NCBI GenBank assembly: GCA_963575745.1 | Contig: CAUYUJ010000892.1 | Location: 222,766 to 286,765 of the forward strand | Origin: Prorocentrum cordatum | Taxonomy: Eukaryota; Sar; Dinophyceae; Prorocentrales; Prorocentraceae | Reading direction: 5' to 3' | Length of the DNA stretch: 64,000 nt | Shown here: piece by piece, positions 1 to 10,103 of the stretch | Numbering within the stretch: position 1 is the stretch's first letter | How the letters are laid out: every line of letters starts with the position of its first letter | Position numbers and translations under genes: made by a program | Notes under the pieces: generated by a model | Database searches by the model: none | What the model saw: the letters and a program-made list of their open reading frames with translations, nothing else | What the model was told of the DNA's origin: nothing

Positions 1-26
1 TGGACATCTCTGCTTCGCTGGGCCTC

Positions 27-812
27 ATGATTGCGAAGGGAGGCGCAGCGGCGGAGCAGGCGAAGCTTTTGCAGTCTACTCTGGCACAGGCACCAGCAGC
101 GCCTCCGAAGCCGCCTTCGGTTCGGCTCTCGGAGGCTTCGCAGAAAGTGGAACGAGCTGAAGGCGCTCTGGAAGACGTGGCGGCAAGAGTTATCAGACTC
201 GAGCGGGAGCTGGCCTCTGCTATGGGCCAGTACAAGGAGCAGGCGGCGAACCTGGCAGACGCCATTGTCGCTCAGGAGGCGGTTGCCAAGGAGCTTGCAC
301 CAGAACCTGTCAGTCGACCAGCTGTTGGGCAGATGGATGTACGCGAATTCCTTGAGAATCGTGCGGAACTCAACCTTAGCTTCGGGGGCCTCTTCGAGGA
401 CGTGGAACTGGAGGAGGTAGATCGTGTTGAGTTTGAGCGGCGCAAGACCTCCTTCGAAACAGAGTTCAAGACAGCGCTTTCGGCCCAGTTCAGCAAGATG
501 GTTGCGTCGCTGGCCGAACAGCAGCTGAAGAAGGTGGAGGAGCTCGGATCTTGGCAAGCTACCAAGAAGCGGAAGAGCAGTCCTGCACCTGGGGAAGGTC
601 ATCGACCAAATGCAGAAGGGAGCTCTGCGGGAGGCTCGGCACCGACTCCGACACCGACGGATGCAGGGACATTGGCTACGCCAGGTTCTTCGAAGGGATC
701 GGCGACAGCATGGGCCACAGTCGACCAGGTGGCCACCGACAAGCAGAAGGAGCTCAAGAGCATCATGGAGGAGACCCTTGCGGCCAAGCGGTCACCCAAT
801 TCGCAGATTTGA
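27..812 (+). CDS. LINE-A ORF1, coiled-coil protein (261 aa)
   Basis: This is an open 261-residue frame upstream of the LINE endonuclease. Residues about 35-75 and 130-175 are rich in Glu/Lys/Gln/Leu with heptad-like spacing, for example ERAEGALEDVAARVIRLERE and MVASLAEQQLKKVEELG, so a coiled coil is likely. The tail is Ser/Thr/Pro/Gly-rich with a basic KKRKSS patch. LINE ORF1 proteins of this kind bind RNA and help form the RNP; that role is inferred from position and composition, with no RRM or zinc knuckle seen. The ATG at 27 may not be the true start because the window begins just upstream. Confidence 0.6.
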   Translation: MIAKGGAAAEQAKLLQSTLAQAPAAPPKPPSVRLSEASQKVERAEGALEDVAARVIRLERELASAMGQYKEQAANLADAIVAQEAVAKELAPEPVSRPAVGQMDVREFLENRAELNLSFGGLFEDVELEEVDRVEFERRKTSFETEFKTALSAQFSKMVASLAEQQLKKVEELGSWQATKKRKSSPAPGEGHRPNAEGSSAGGSAPTPTPTDAGTLATPGSSKGSATAWATVDQVATDKQKELKSIMEETLAAKRSPNSQI

Positions 813-951
813 TTCAAGCCCACCCTCGGCCGATCCCTGGCCCCCGCCCACCTCGGGCACGGTCGCAGCGCAGGGGGGGGGGGGCCAACGAAGAGGGGAC
901 GCCGGGCAGATCTACTTCGGGTACGGCGGCTTTCTCTACTGGGAGGAGGCT

Positions 952-1283
952 ATTCCAGGGGGTGGCTCCTTCTGAGACCCCTGGCATGTACATCACAGAG
1001 GCGAGTGTATTCCAGGGGGTGGCTCCTTCTGAGACCCTTGGCCCATCTGAACACCAGAGGGCGGCCCCTCCTGGGACCTCTGGCATGAGCGACGAGGGGA
1101 AGATCGTCGTGGATGCAGATGGCAACTACTTATTCGAAGGGGTGGCTCCTCCTCAGACCCTTGGCATGGACACCGCTGATCTGAGTGTATTCCAAGGGGT
1201 GGCTCCTACTGAGACCCTTGGTAGTGATGGTAACTTGGAGGCGAGTGCATCCCTGGGGGCTGCGAATCTCGTGACCTTGGGTC
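952..1283 (+). repeat. Interspersed stem-loop repeat, 5' cluster of LINE-A
   Basis: A motif of about 33 bp, TTCCA-GGGGTGGCTCC followed by TNCTGAGACCC(C/T)TGG, occurs at about 952-985, 1010-1042, 1133-1166 and 1189-1222. Degenerate copies lie near 1060-1085 and 1251-1283. Each good copy can fold: GGGGT pairs with ACCCC and CTC with GAG around a 5-nt loop. In one frame it encodes FQGVAPSETPG-like peptides. Spacing is irregular (about 55-125 bp), so it is not a simple tandem array. The same motif recurs at the 3' end of the element. Confidence 0.75.
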
Positions 1284-1399
1284 GCCCCCCCTGGGTCCGT
1301 GATCACAGCGGTACGATTTCGAGCTTACTCTTTTGGAAAGGGACAGTTGTTGCCTCTGGTTGGGGGTTTACTTGGAAATTGGTGATTGATGAGATGGAG

Positions 1400-3390
1400 T
1401 CCTCAAAGCCAGGGGTGGCCTGGCATTCTCTTCGGGACGGGCGTCTTGCTCGCAGGACACCCCAGTCCACAGGAAGATTGGGATAACAGAGCGTCGAGCA
1501 AGCGCCCAGTCGCTTTGCTGGAAGGAGATCAGCACATGGGAAGATGGCCCGCGCACATACCTTTCCCACGGAGACCTCCTAGCCAGACCAGGGAGCGCCA
1601 GAGGCTGCGAGATGAGGTGACGACCGCAGCAGCAAGGTGGATACACAAAATCAGGGGAGAACGTTTCAACAGCTTAGAACATTGGCGTGAGTGGTGTGTC
1701 CCCTACTTCATTGAACCTCTATCCAGGCCAACGAGTAGTGATTTCCGCATGTACTTGGAAAGACTGCACGGGCGCACGTTGGCAGATATTGCAGAGATCA
1801 TGTGCACGGAGGTTTGGCATCGCGCAGCGCCTCACCATGCCCTTTTTTCTTCGAGGCGCTCAGCAGCACCAGGGGCGTGGAGCAGCACCGCCGCTTTCTC
1901 AGGTGGCATTTCGATGAGCTGCGTGAGATACGACGCCATGTTCGGAGGTTGCTTGGCAACCGAGTACCTCCTGATCGGCTCCTACCTGCTGGTGACTACG
2001 ATGAAGTTCAAGACAGGATCGCGATGGCATGGGGATTTGTGAGGCACCGCATGTGCCAGGACACCCAAGACAAGTCGGCGCAGGAACAGCTGGTGCGCGA
2101 TGAGTGCCAAGGAAAGAAGGACGGCATCAAGTTCCACATCTACATGCGCAACATGTCTACTTGGGGACCATCGGCGAAGCTGCTTCTCAACAGGCCTTAC
2201 GATGCGGTCATCATTCAGGAAACGCACGCGGACAAGACTGAGTCGAACGACGTACTGGTTGAGTTCGACAAGGCTGGCTACAAAAGCATGGTGTGCCCAG
2301 CGGGAGCGGAGTCCAGCTGGTTTTCTGCAAAAGCTGGGGGCGTGGCCATGGGGGCATCGAAAAAGTGGGCCTCTTAGTCACTAAGACACCTTGCTTCCAA
2401 CAAAGAGGACCTGCCAGGTAAAAGAGAGGGCAAGCAGAAGTGCACAGTGGAGCAGAACCAGATCATGGGCGTCAAGTTCAAGGACATGGTCGGTGTGCAG
2501 GTCCTCTTAACGGGCGCCCACATCACCACCGTGGGCGGCTATCCTTACGGTGGCATAAGAGCTACGGGGGCTAATGTGGAGAAGTCGCGGCACTTAACAT
2601 CGCTGGTGGCATCTCTCTCCACACCCTGGGTTATCTTATGTGACTGGAATTTCCCTCCTGAGACGCTTCGCAAGGCAGGATGGCTCAACCTGGTACAAGG
2701 CAATATCTTGGTACCTGACAATGTGGAGTACACATGCACAGGTGGGCATGGGACGTTGATTGATTACGAAGTTGCGTCGGGTCCTGCTCTGGAGTATCTC
2801 GATCGCGCGCATGCCGATGCAGAGCTGGCGGGCGAAGGTGGCAAGGCGCACTACGGCATAGTGCTTGACTTACTCTTAGAAGCCAAGGAGGCGGAAGGTC
2901 GCACGCCCCGACTTCCAAAAGCTCTTGGGCCACCGAACCAGCCGAAGAAGAAGGCAGACCCGTGCAGCAAGCGCTCGCGGAAGCTGGTGGTGGCAGCTAC
3001 CCTGTCGGCGAAAAAGCCCGAAAGTACCAGCTCTGGGCACGCGCAGGAGGATGGGTATCAAGGGGCCGCCACCTTTTCAATATCTTGGCCCCCCTGGATT
3101 TGGGCGAAGCTACAGATTCTGAAGACATGGGCGAGGAAGACGAGGACGACTTGCTGAGGGAGGGGGTACCTGGAGGCGATCTCGTTCCACCTGTTCCCGA
3201 GGCATTGGGAGAGAAGTGGTCACGCGACAATCGTGAAGATTTGTGGCGTTCTCTTGTTGTCAAAACGGACGGTAGATGGCCGAATCCTCCACGCTACGTT
3301 AAATCCTCTTACGCTTGGCAGTTTACCTCGGACAGTTGCAAGGCTCTTGGACATACAGTTGGCCAATGGGTCAGTAAAGTGGAGGATTAG
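1400..3390 (+). pseudogene. LINE-A endonuclease region (EEP family), frameshifted
   Basis: Three frames must be joined to read this. An N-terminal extension near 1560-1845 (ERFNSLEHWREWCVPYFIEP) shifts frame at a T-run near 1850. The endonuclease starts near 2130, with NMSTWGPSAKLLLNRPYDAV followed by IIQETHADKTE, which resembles the catalytic Glu motif of AP-endonuclease-like LINE nucleases. A stop at 2375-2377 breaks it. It resumes with VILCDWNFPPETL near 2625 (the GDFN-type motif) and GTLIDYEVAS and HYGIVLDL near 2750-2870 (the terminal SDH-type motif, partly decayed). A third frame carries an acidic linker to 3390. These nucleases nick target DNA for target-primed reverse transcription. 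This copy cannot be functional. Confidence 0.78.
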
Positions 3391-3522
3391 TTCAGCTCGT
3401 TGTTGGATGGGCAAGGTTTGGACAAGGATGGGTGCGCACACAGAGGCCGAGCACTGGCTCGGATAGTCAACGTCAGCAAGGTGGTGTCATCGCCGCCCTT
3501 CGCTCGCACGATGGACGCTTGA

Positions 3523-5101
3523 GTGGACTGGTGGGCAAAGATCGCCTTCTTACTGGAAGAGTTGGATAGGGCCTGCTCGAAGAGGGAGTCTCCGAGGTTT
3601 GGGAAGCTCATCGCGCGTCTGCGCGAAGCTACTGGGCGCGCGCCCAACCCGACGCTGGCGACTCTCCCACGGAAAGGAAAGCGTTCTTGGAGCAGGAAGC
3701 TTCGCATGCTCAACTCGGCGACCTCGGACACCATCCGCAGGCACAAGGAAGAGCGTGCGAAGCTGGCCAGCAGCATACAAAGGATGGAGTGCTACTCTCA
3801 GTACTTGGCCTTCTCTCAGTAGGCAGAGGAGCAGTACATTTCGGCACCTGGAAAGCTGGTCCGTCTTATCAAGGACGTGCCATCAGCTAAGAACGAGTTC
3901 GAAAGGGGCCAGAAAAAAAAAGACCTATGACCCTCTGACGGCAATGGACATTCGGGCGTCGGCATGGCGAGAGAAGTGAAGCGACGAGTCCCTGGAGATC
4001 GAGTGGATTGGGCAGTTACTCTCTACAGACAGGTACAACGCCAAGGCAAACCCTTTCCCAGTCTGCGATTTGGACACGTTAGAAGAAGGCATCCGGAAGA
4101 TGAAAGGGTCATCGGCGAAAGGCATCGAACAACTTGGGGAAAAAATGGCCTCGCTTGGCTACCAGAGTCGGGCAAGCAGGAGTTGGTATACATATTCCAG
4201 CAGATTGAGCAAGAGGCCGCATGGCCCTGGCAATCGACTGTTGTCTCGGTGACTCTCACGAGGAAGCCGTCGGGGGACGACAGAGCCATTGGAGTCGTAT
4301 CTAGCCGTGCGAGGTTGCGGTCAAGTTGTCGAGGTGAGTAGCGAGCCACCTGGACGAAGACTAGGGCTGGACATTGGGCTGCAGCAGTGGCTGGGTCATC
4401 TGCTCTGCGCGAAGCTTTAATACGCAGCTACTTGGACGAGACGGTGGCTCTCTCCACGATTCAAGGTTGGGTTCAGGCAAGTATGACGTGGGACATTGAG
4501 GGGTTCTACGACGCGCTTAAGTGGGGGCTACTTCTCGAATCAGGACTCGAGCACGGTTTTCCTCCAAGTATCCTAGCACTGGAGATGATTCTGCATATGG
4601 GAGTGCGGTTCCTTCGGGATAACGGCTACTACTCGGACGCTATCACCCCAGAGAAGAGCATGATTGCAGGACTGGGGGGGAGCAGTTGATTTCTCGAGAT
4701 GCGCACTGTACAACATTTTGGACAGAGTGGCACAAGGCACCCCAGCAGTTACGACTAGGTCTTGGGTGGATGACGTTTCTCAACGAGTGGAAGGTCGGCG
4801 CATGCGGGCATCGGGGCTCGCCTTGCAAGCTGGGCTTACTTTTGCGAAGGGTTGCAAGGAAGCTGGATTGGCCATCTCCCCCAAGTCTACCATCGTCACC
4901 AATCAGGCGGACCTAGGCAAAGCACTGCAAAAGGGTTTCGAGAAGGAGGGCTTCACGGTCAAAATTGCAAGTGCGGCGACGGACCTCGGCATCGACAGAT
5001 GCGGTGTGGGCTTCCTACGACCTAAACAGGCACAGCGTCGACGCGGTGCAGCCGCCCGCTATACTCGTGCCAAACGTTTTGCACAGTGGGGCTGCACGTA
5101 A
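3523..5101 (+). pseudogene. LINE-A reverse transcriptase, frameshifted
   Basis: A basic, helical linker (3523-3822) leads into RT. Near 4200-4310 the peptide WPWQSTVVSVTLTRKPSGDD is followed by RAIGVVSSRARLR, the fingers segment that normally reads K-P-x-G-D-R-P-I. WDIEGFYDALKWGLL near 4490 is palm motif A, with its catalytic Asp. RSWVDDVSQ near 4765 is the catalytic YxDD box with Trp for Tyr. The thumb follows (GLTFAKGCKEAGLAIS). At least three frame changes are needed, including one at a G-run near 4675-4681. Confidence 0.85.
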
Positions 5102-7098
5102 GAAGATAGGTGGGAAATTGGCGATGATGGGAGTTCCACCTATGGCGGGTTACGCTGACAAAGTTTTTGGAGCGGCGCCAACTGTCATCAATGGTTGGAG
5201 GAAGTCGTTGGGCCAGACGCTGGCGAAGAAGTGGCCAGGCCGTTGCCTTGCCACGCTGCTGCAGCTTCGCGTTGGCAGGAAGGACCCGCAGTACCAGATC
5301 ATACACAGGTTGATTGAATCCTGGATGGCAGTTATGTTCCAACCTGGGCTGGACCTGGAGCTTGCTCGCCGCGCTTGGAGGACAGCGCGCAGGAGGATTG
5401 AGATGCGAGCCCAGAAGGACAGATGGCGAGGTATTACTGGAGTTGCCTCGGCTACTATTGCGACTTTATTGGACATGGGATGGGACCCAGTCGGACCATG
5501 GGCTTGGATTTCAGACGCAGGCGAAAGATTCATGGCAACCGATAGTATCACCGGGCAAGGTCAGCAGGACATGAGCGAACTCAAGGAAGCCATCTCCGAC
5601 TCCACCGACAGGATGCTATGGGACAGAGCCTCCAGACACTGGAATGGCAAGGGAGTGGAAGAGGGCGCAGATCTCCGAGACGCTCGGCGGCACCTCATTT
5701 CCCTCCGCGAGAAAGGCGAGCACGAGATGGCGGGCGCGATGGAAGCAGTGATGACGGGCGCGTCCTGGACTCGGCATCGGATCTCAACTCTGAGCAGTTG
5801 CACGTTGGACACCACCGCATGCCAGAGATGCGATTGCGGACAAGATGAGACGGACCTGCATCGTAATTGGCAGTGTCCTTGCAATGTGCATTTCTCGAGT
5901 ATATCGCAGAACTTGACTCGCAGGGCCCAGGAGGATGTCGAGAACTTGCCGTGCCTTTGGTTAAGAAGAATATTACCCACTACCTGGACTCGTGTGGAGG
6001 GCCCGACTGATTCACCTCTCGATGAAACCCTGGGCCATGCGAGTGACTTACGAGTACGTGAGCATCTGCTGGTCGGTGGAGACGCTTCGGGAAGAGAACA
6101 TTCAGCAGACCCCAGGTTGCGCAGGATAGGGTGGCCATACCAGGTGGCCCAGGTCCCGTGCGATCCTGAACTAGATGTGAAGTTACTTTACTCGAGGGGA
6201 GGTGGGATCCCCAAGAAGCAGACCATCAATAAGTGGTGAGACTACGGCTCTTCTTCGAGCATTGGAGGACTTGCAGGACTTGGGCAAACCCATGACCTTC
6301 GTAACGGATTCAGGGTATGTACTCAAGGGGATTGCAAAGATTTCCTCAGGACGGCTGCCCACCACCAATCTGGACCTTTGGCTGCAGTTGAAGCAGGCTT
6401 TGGGACGGTATCCACAGAATGTACAAGTGGTCAAGATCGAGAGCCACATGACCGTTGAGCAGGCCATGCTGACCAACACCATTGTTGAGCACTACCTGGT
6501 CAATGCTCTCGCGGATGAAGCCGCGGGGTACTGGGCTCAGAAGTGTGCAGTATCGAGTGATGTTGTTGCTGCAGTGGAACATGCGGAAGCGATTGGTCGA
6601 GCAGTGAGGAACCACTTGGCGAAGGTTTTCCTTTCAGCGGCAGAGGCGGAGCCAAGGCGTCTCCGACCAACACGCTCGATGGCCAAGAAGTTTTGTCGGA
6701 AAGTGGCGATGTCGGAACATCAGGTATACACTGGCATGGGCTCATGTTTCCACTGTTCGGCTTGTGGTTGCAGCGCCAGTGGGAGGAAGCTCGAGACATT
6801 CTTGGAGACTCCTTGCTTGGGCAGTGTTGTCAAGGCCTGCATCCAGAAGATCGGCGACACGGGCGTCATGGTGCAAGGAGTACCCATTCATGAGTCGCAC
6901 CTGCTTGGGTACTTTAGTGACATGAAGATCCACGCGTGCCTACGGTGCGGCTGTGTTGGCAAACACTTTTTACGTGGGTTGGCGGCTGAGTGCTGTGGGC
7001 ATCTCGGCCATTATGGCCACCAAAATCTTGGCAAATTGGCACGTGGCATTTTACCGAGAGGGAGAATCACTACTTCGACGCGAAGGGCACCAGCATGA
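5100..7098 (+). pseudogene. LINE-A thumb/connection, zinc motif, RNase H and C-terminal Cys domain
   Basis: A long open frame (to 6239) continues the RT connection and contains CQRCDCGQDETDLHRNWQC near 5820-5875, a Cys/His motif like the one after RT in many LINEs. RNase H then begins with GGDASGREHSADPRLRR near 6075. A frameshift near 6200-6240 moves to the next frame, with GETTALLRALEDL (Glu), FVTDSGYVLKGI (Asp) and NALADEAAGYW (terminal Asp). The D-E-D-D set is therefore still visible. A further Cys-rich domain follows at about 6740-7010 (CFHCSACGC and HACLRCGCVGKHF), probably nucleic-acid binding, then a frame end at 7098. Confidence 0.82.
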
Positions 7099-7315
7099 AC
7101 GGTCACTTCTTATTACCTGCTCAGCCGGGAGCCATGGAGCTACGATATCGCATCGTGCCAGCCTCCGACTACAGAGCCATTTTGGCTCGCCTCGACGGCG
7201 GATACTACTGGGAGTGTTCCGTTTGAGTTCTGTCGTTGTCAATGTCGAGGAGTTCTCCAGGGGCCGCTTTGGTCTCCTCGCAGCTGCTTTGGCAGCCCTG
7301 GTGGAGGACTTCGAG

Positions 7316-7420
7316 GTGCTACTACTGGGGGTGGCTCGGCTCATCTGGGAACCCAGTCGTGGACACCTTCGAGGCGAAGTATTCCTGGGGGTGGCTCCCG
7401 TTGGAGACCCCAGGGCTGCC
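7316..7420 (+). repeat. 3' copies of the LINE-A stem-loop repeat
   Basis: Two copies lie just after the last LINE-A coding frame: a degenerate one near 7322-7355 and a very good one at 7381-7416, where GGGGTGGCTCC-CGTT-GGAGACCCC folds as GGGGT/ACCCC and CTCC/GGAG. The match to the 5' cluster at 952-1222 is clear by eye. Confidence 0.75.
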
Positions 7421-7439
7421 GCGGCCGTCTGAGGCCGCC

Positions 7440-7879
7440 CTCCCTCTCCTTTTTCCTTCGCCTCCCCTTAGTCGCGCGCCAGGCCTCGGTGTGGAGCGTG
7501 GCGACGGGCGGCCCGAGGAGTACTAATAATCCCCCTTCCTTCGTGTGCCCTTCTACCGGCCCTCCCTCCTCCTCCCCATCTTCCGCGTCCTCCCTCTTCT
7601 CCTGCTCCTCCGACTCACATTATCATCGTCCTCCTGTTGATCATTCCTCTCCTCCCCCGTCCTCCCCCTTACCCTGCCCCCCCTCCTCATCATCCTCCAC
7701 ATGTTCCCCCTCCCCCCCTGCTGCTCAACCTCCTCCTCCTCCTCCTTCTCCTCCCCTCTCCCCTTCCTCATCCTCCTCCTCCTCGTCCTCGCCCTCGACG
7801 TCTTCAGGGCCGGCGGAACCTTACAAGCAGCCCCAAGATCGCCCTAATTCCAAGTGGCCTCGGAGTTCCCTCGAAGACT
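7440..7879. other. Polypyrimidine-rich spacer, no gene seen
   Basis: Between LINE-A and the YR retroelement the top strand is almost pure C/T (CCT, CTCC, TCCTC runs) to about 7800, then mixed sequence. Open frames here encode only Pro/Ser/Leu runs and are not credible genes. Confidence 0.6.
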
Positions 7880-8030
7880 CCCACAAAAGACGCTACCCTG
7901 GAAAACCCGAGGGTTGGGGGAGAGCGCGGGGAGCGCTGCGCGTTGGGTAGGCACGCGCCCGCGGGGGGGGGCGAGCGGCGCACTCGTCGCTCGCCGCTCC
8001 CCGCGGGAGCGCGCGGGTGCAGCGACACCC
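7880..8030 (-). repeat. Split direct repeat B2 (151 bp, terminal)
   Basis: Starts CCCACAAAAGACGC on the plus strand and ends GCAGCGACACCC. It is identical in length and, by eye, in sequence to 8407-8557 (offset 527). It contains a nested hairpin: CCCGCGGGG pairs with CCCCGCGGG outside, and GGCGAGCG with CGCTCGCC inside. Confidence 0.92.
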
Positions 8031-8069
8031 CGCGCCCCACCCCAACCAAAGGAGCGGCGAAGGGTGAGG

Positions 8070-8410
8070 GGAAACAAAAGCCGCCACGGCGGCCCGCGAC
8101 GCGCGCACCGAGGGCGCCAGCCTCGCGTTCGGCCGACAAGCGCCCTCGGGGCAGCGCGCGCGACGCGGGGGTATATTTACCCTCCCCCCACCGCAGGGAG
8201 ACGTGGACAAAGAACACGAACAAGACGAGGAACACGAAGTCCATGAAGACCTGAGGCGAGCCACCCCAAACGCACCCCCCAACCGACCCAACCCGCCCCA
8301 CCACAGGCACCGCGGCGAACCGCGGCGCCAGCGGCGGGGCGGCAGGGGTAGAAGGTTCCCAGGTCCGCGTTTTTGTGACAACGAACAAAACTGCGTTGTG
8401 TTCTCGCCCA
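8070..8410 (-). repeat. Split direct repeat A2 (341 bp, internal)
   Basis: Identical copy of 14887-15227 with no indel (constant offset 6817). It begins GGAAACAAAAGCCGCC and ends GTTCTCGCCCA on the plus strand. A 39-bp non-repeated spacer (8031-8069) separates it from B2. Confidence 0.92.
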
Positions 8411-8557
8411 CAAAAGACGCTACCCTGGAAAACCCGAGGGTTGGGGGAGAGCGCGGGGAGCGCTGCGCGTTGGGTAGGCACGCGCCCGCGGGGGGGGGCG
8501 AGCGGCGCACTCGTCGCTCGCCGCTCCCCGCGGGAGCGCGCGGGTGCAGCGACACCC
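8407..8557 (-). repeat. Split direct repeat B1 (151 bp, internal)
   Basis: Second copy of 7880-8030. Its first four bases CCCA are shared with the end of A2, giving a 4-bp overlapped junction of the kind expected where a circular intermediate is recombined. Confidence 0.92.
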
Positions 8558-8635
8558 AAGGCCCTTGCTGCACCTGCGCGCGAGGAAAACCCAACGCTGT
8601 TCTCGCCGAAGGTGTTCTATAGGCTCACAGCCACC

Positions 8636-10066
8636 TCAGTCCTTGTCTTCGTCGCTGGACGAAGCGCCGCCGTGCGCTTCCCTGACGGCGCTGTCCTCAA
8701 GCGCATCCCTGTCTAAATATGACAGGAAGGCGGCGGACCGCCAATCTCCGGCGCGAAGGATGTCGGCCAGCCGCGAGCCACGCACCGCCATGTCTTGGGC
8801 GTGGCCCCGACGAAAATCGTGGGTGCGATAGGCATCGTGCCGCGGCACCCCGAGCTCTTGCAGGGCCGCTCTCAACGCCGATAGGACAGCGTCCGGGCGG
8901 AAACCCGCAAAAGGCTGCTGGGCCGCGCTGTCGGCGCAGAATTTCCCCAGCGCGTGCACGGGGCACGTTGATGGACAGCGCGCGCACCAGCACGTGCGCG
9001 TCATCGTGAGCGGCGTGGCGCGATTCTTGCGCCAAAGCAACGTCAGCGAGATCGAGCCGTCATGCAGGCGTAGGCAGCTCTTCGGCTCGACCGCCCGCGG
9101 CGGATCGCCGTCCCGAGCGACGTGCATCGGCAGTGCTTCCGACGGCAATCGCAACAGGAATATGTACGCCGTCAAGAAAAGCATCTGCAGCTCGCGCCCC
9201 GATTGGTGGCGTTCGAGATGCTTCAGTAATCTGGCGAGGAGCGCCTCCCGAATAAACATCTTGGGCCTGGCCTGCCAAGTGTTTCGCGCTTGCACCGCGC
9301 GAGCCGCGCGCTCGACTGCCGGGTCGCTCAGCGCGTCCAGCGGGACGCGCAACAGGATGCAGACTAATCTGACGTGCGAAATATAGTTGTCGAATGTTCC
9401 TTTACAACGGAAGCATGTGCTCCACAATGCAAGGCCCTCGGGCGACGGCGGAATCACTTCCCCCGCGTCGCAGCCGAGCACGGTCATGGCGAAAGTCGCC
9501 CAGCAGCGGAAGGCGCTGACTACGCTGGGCCACGTTTTCGGGCAGCTGCCCAGAATCGCGGCGACCCGAGCCGAATTCGACCATTCGCTGAAGCTTCGCT
9601 GGGCGAGGCCCTGCCGCAGGGCCTCGACTTCACGGCGGGGGCCCGCGCGCGGCTCGATGGTGCACTGGCGCGCTATGCTGACGGCCAGCTCAAGGTCCCG
9701 CACAGCACCGCAAGCCGCCGAAAGCTCATCGCACTTGGCAGCTCGCCGCCTGGCAGGGCGACTGCGGCTGCGGCACTCGCGCTGATGCACGTCGGGTGCA
9801 GGCGGAGGTTCGTCCTTTGCGCCGCGCACGACGGCAGATGGCTTCTTCGCTTCGTTAATTAACTCTGACAGCGCTACGCGCAGGGCGTCAGGGCTGACGC
9901 CTCGTTCCCCTTCTGCGGCAGACACCGGTTCGAACCAATCGACGCGCGCTAGCTGCAGATCTCTGAGATGCGTTATGTCCTGGCGCCGCAGCAACTCGAT
10001 CAACGCAAAGGTAACCATGGGTGAAAGCTCTGGCAGGACGCCGCGGACCTCATGAAACAACGTCAT
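8636..10066 (-). CDS. Tyrosine recombinase of the YR retroelement (476 aa)
   Basis: An intact frame of 476 residues with the full tyrosine-recombinase signature: Arg306 in FLLRLPSEAL, a lysine near 347 in WRKNR, H416-x-x-R419 in RTHDFRRGHA, Trp442 in GDWRSA (Trp replacing the second His, as in Cre) and the nucleophile Tyr450 in FLSYLD. A Cys cluster CWCARCPSTCPVH lies at 359-371. The N-terminal ~270 residues would form the core-binding part. In DIRS-order elements this enzyme inserts the circular cDNA by strand exchange, so no target duplication forms. It sits 3' of RNase H, with its stop near the B1 repeat. This is the best-preserved gene of the element. Confidence 0.9.
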   Translation of the reverse strand: MTLFHEVRGVLPELSPMVTFALIELLRRQDITHLRDLQLARVDWFEPVSAAEGERGVSPDALRVALSELINEAKKPSAVVRGAKDEPPPAPDVHQRECRSRSRPARRRAAKCDELSAACGAVRDLELAVSIARQCTIEPRAGPRREVEALRQGLAQRSFSEWSNSARVAAILGSCPKTWPSVVSAFRCWATFAMTVLGCDAGEVIPPSPEGLALWSTCFRCKGTFDNYISHVRLVCILLRVPLDALSDPAVERAARAVQARNTWQARPKMFIREALLARLLKHLERHQSGRELQMLFLTAYIFLLRLPSEALPMHVARDGDPPRAVEPKSCLRLHDGSISLTLLWRKNRATPLTMTRTCWCARCPSTCPVHALGKFCADSAAQQPFAGFRPDAVLSALRAALQELGVPRHDAYRTHDFRRGHAQDMAVRGSRLADILRAGDWRSAAFLSYLDRDALEDSAVREAHGGASSSDEDKD

Positions 10067-10103
10067 GGCTTATCGCTCGACTGAGCGCCCGTCGCTGGCT
10101 GCG

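Larger units (their letters stand above)
27..7440 (+). mobile_element. LINE-A: non-LTR retrotransposon with RNase H, degenerate
   Basis: Successive reading frames on this strand give, in order, a coiled-coil ORF1, an AP-type endonuclease, a reverse transcriptase with a WVDD active-site box, a Cys/His motif, an RNase H domain and a Cys-rich C-terminal domain. This is the order of LINE elements that carry RNase H. The frame is broken by several frameshifts and stops, so this copy is dead. The left end lies at or beyond the window edge. The right end is placed after the last stem-loop repeat near 7420; no poly-A tail or target-site duplication is visible. Confidence 0.88.

Noticed and set aside
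7167-7188. GCCATTTTGGCTC, the middle of the spliced leader, in the LINE-A tail
   Set aside because: Only 16 of 22 leader positions match, the flanks do not, and the core is itself palindromic (GAGCCA/TGGCTC), so chance or a coding origin is likely.
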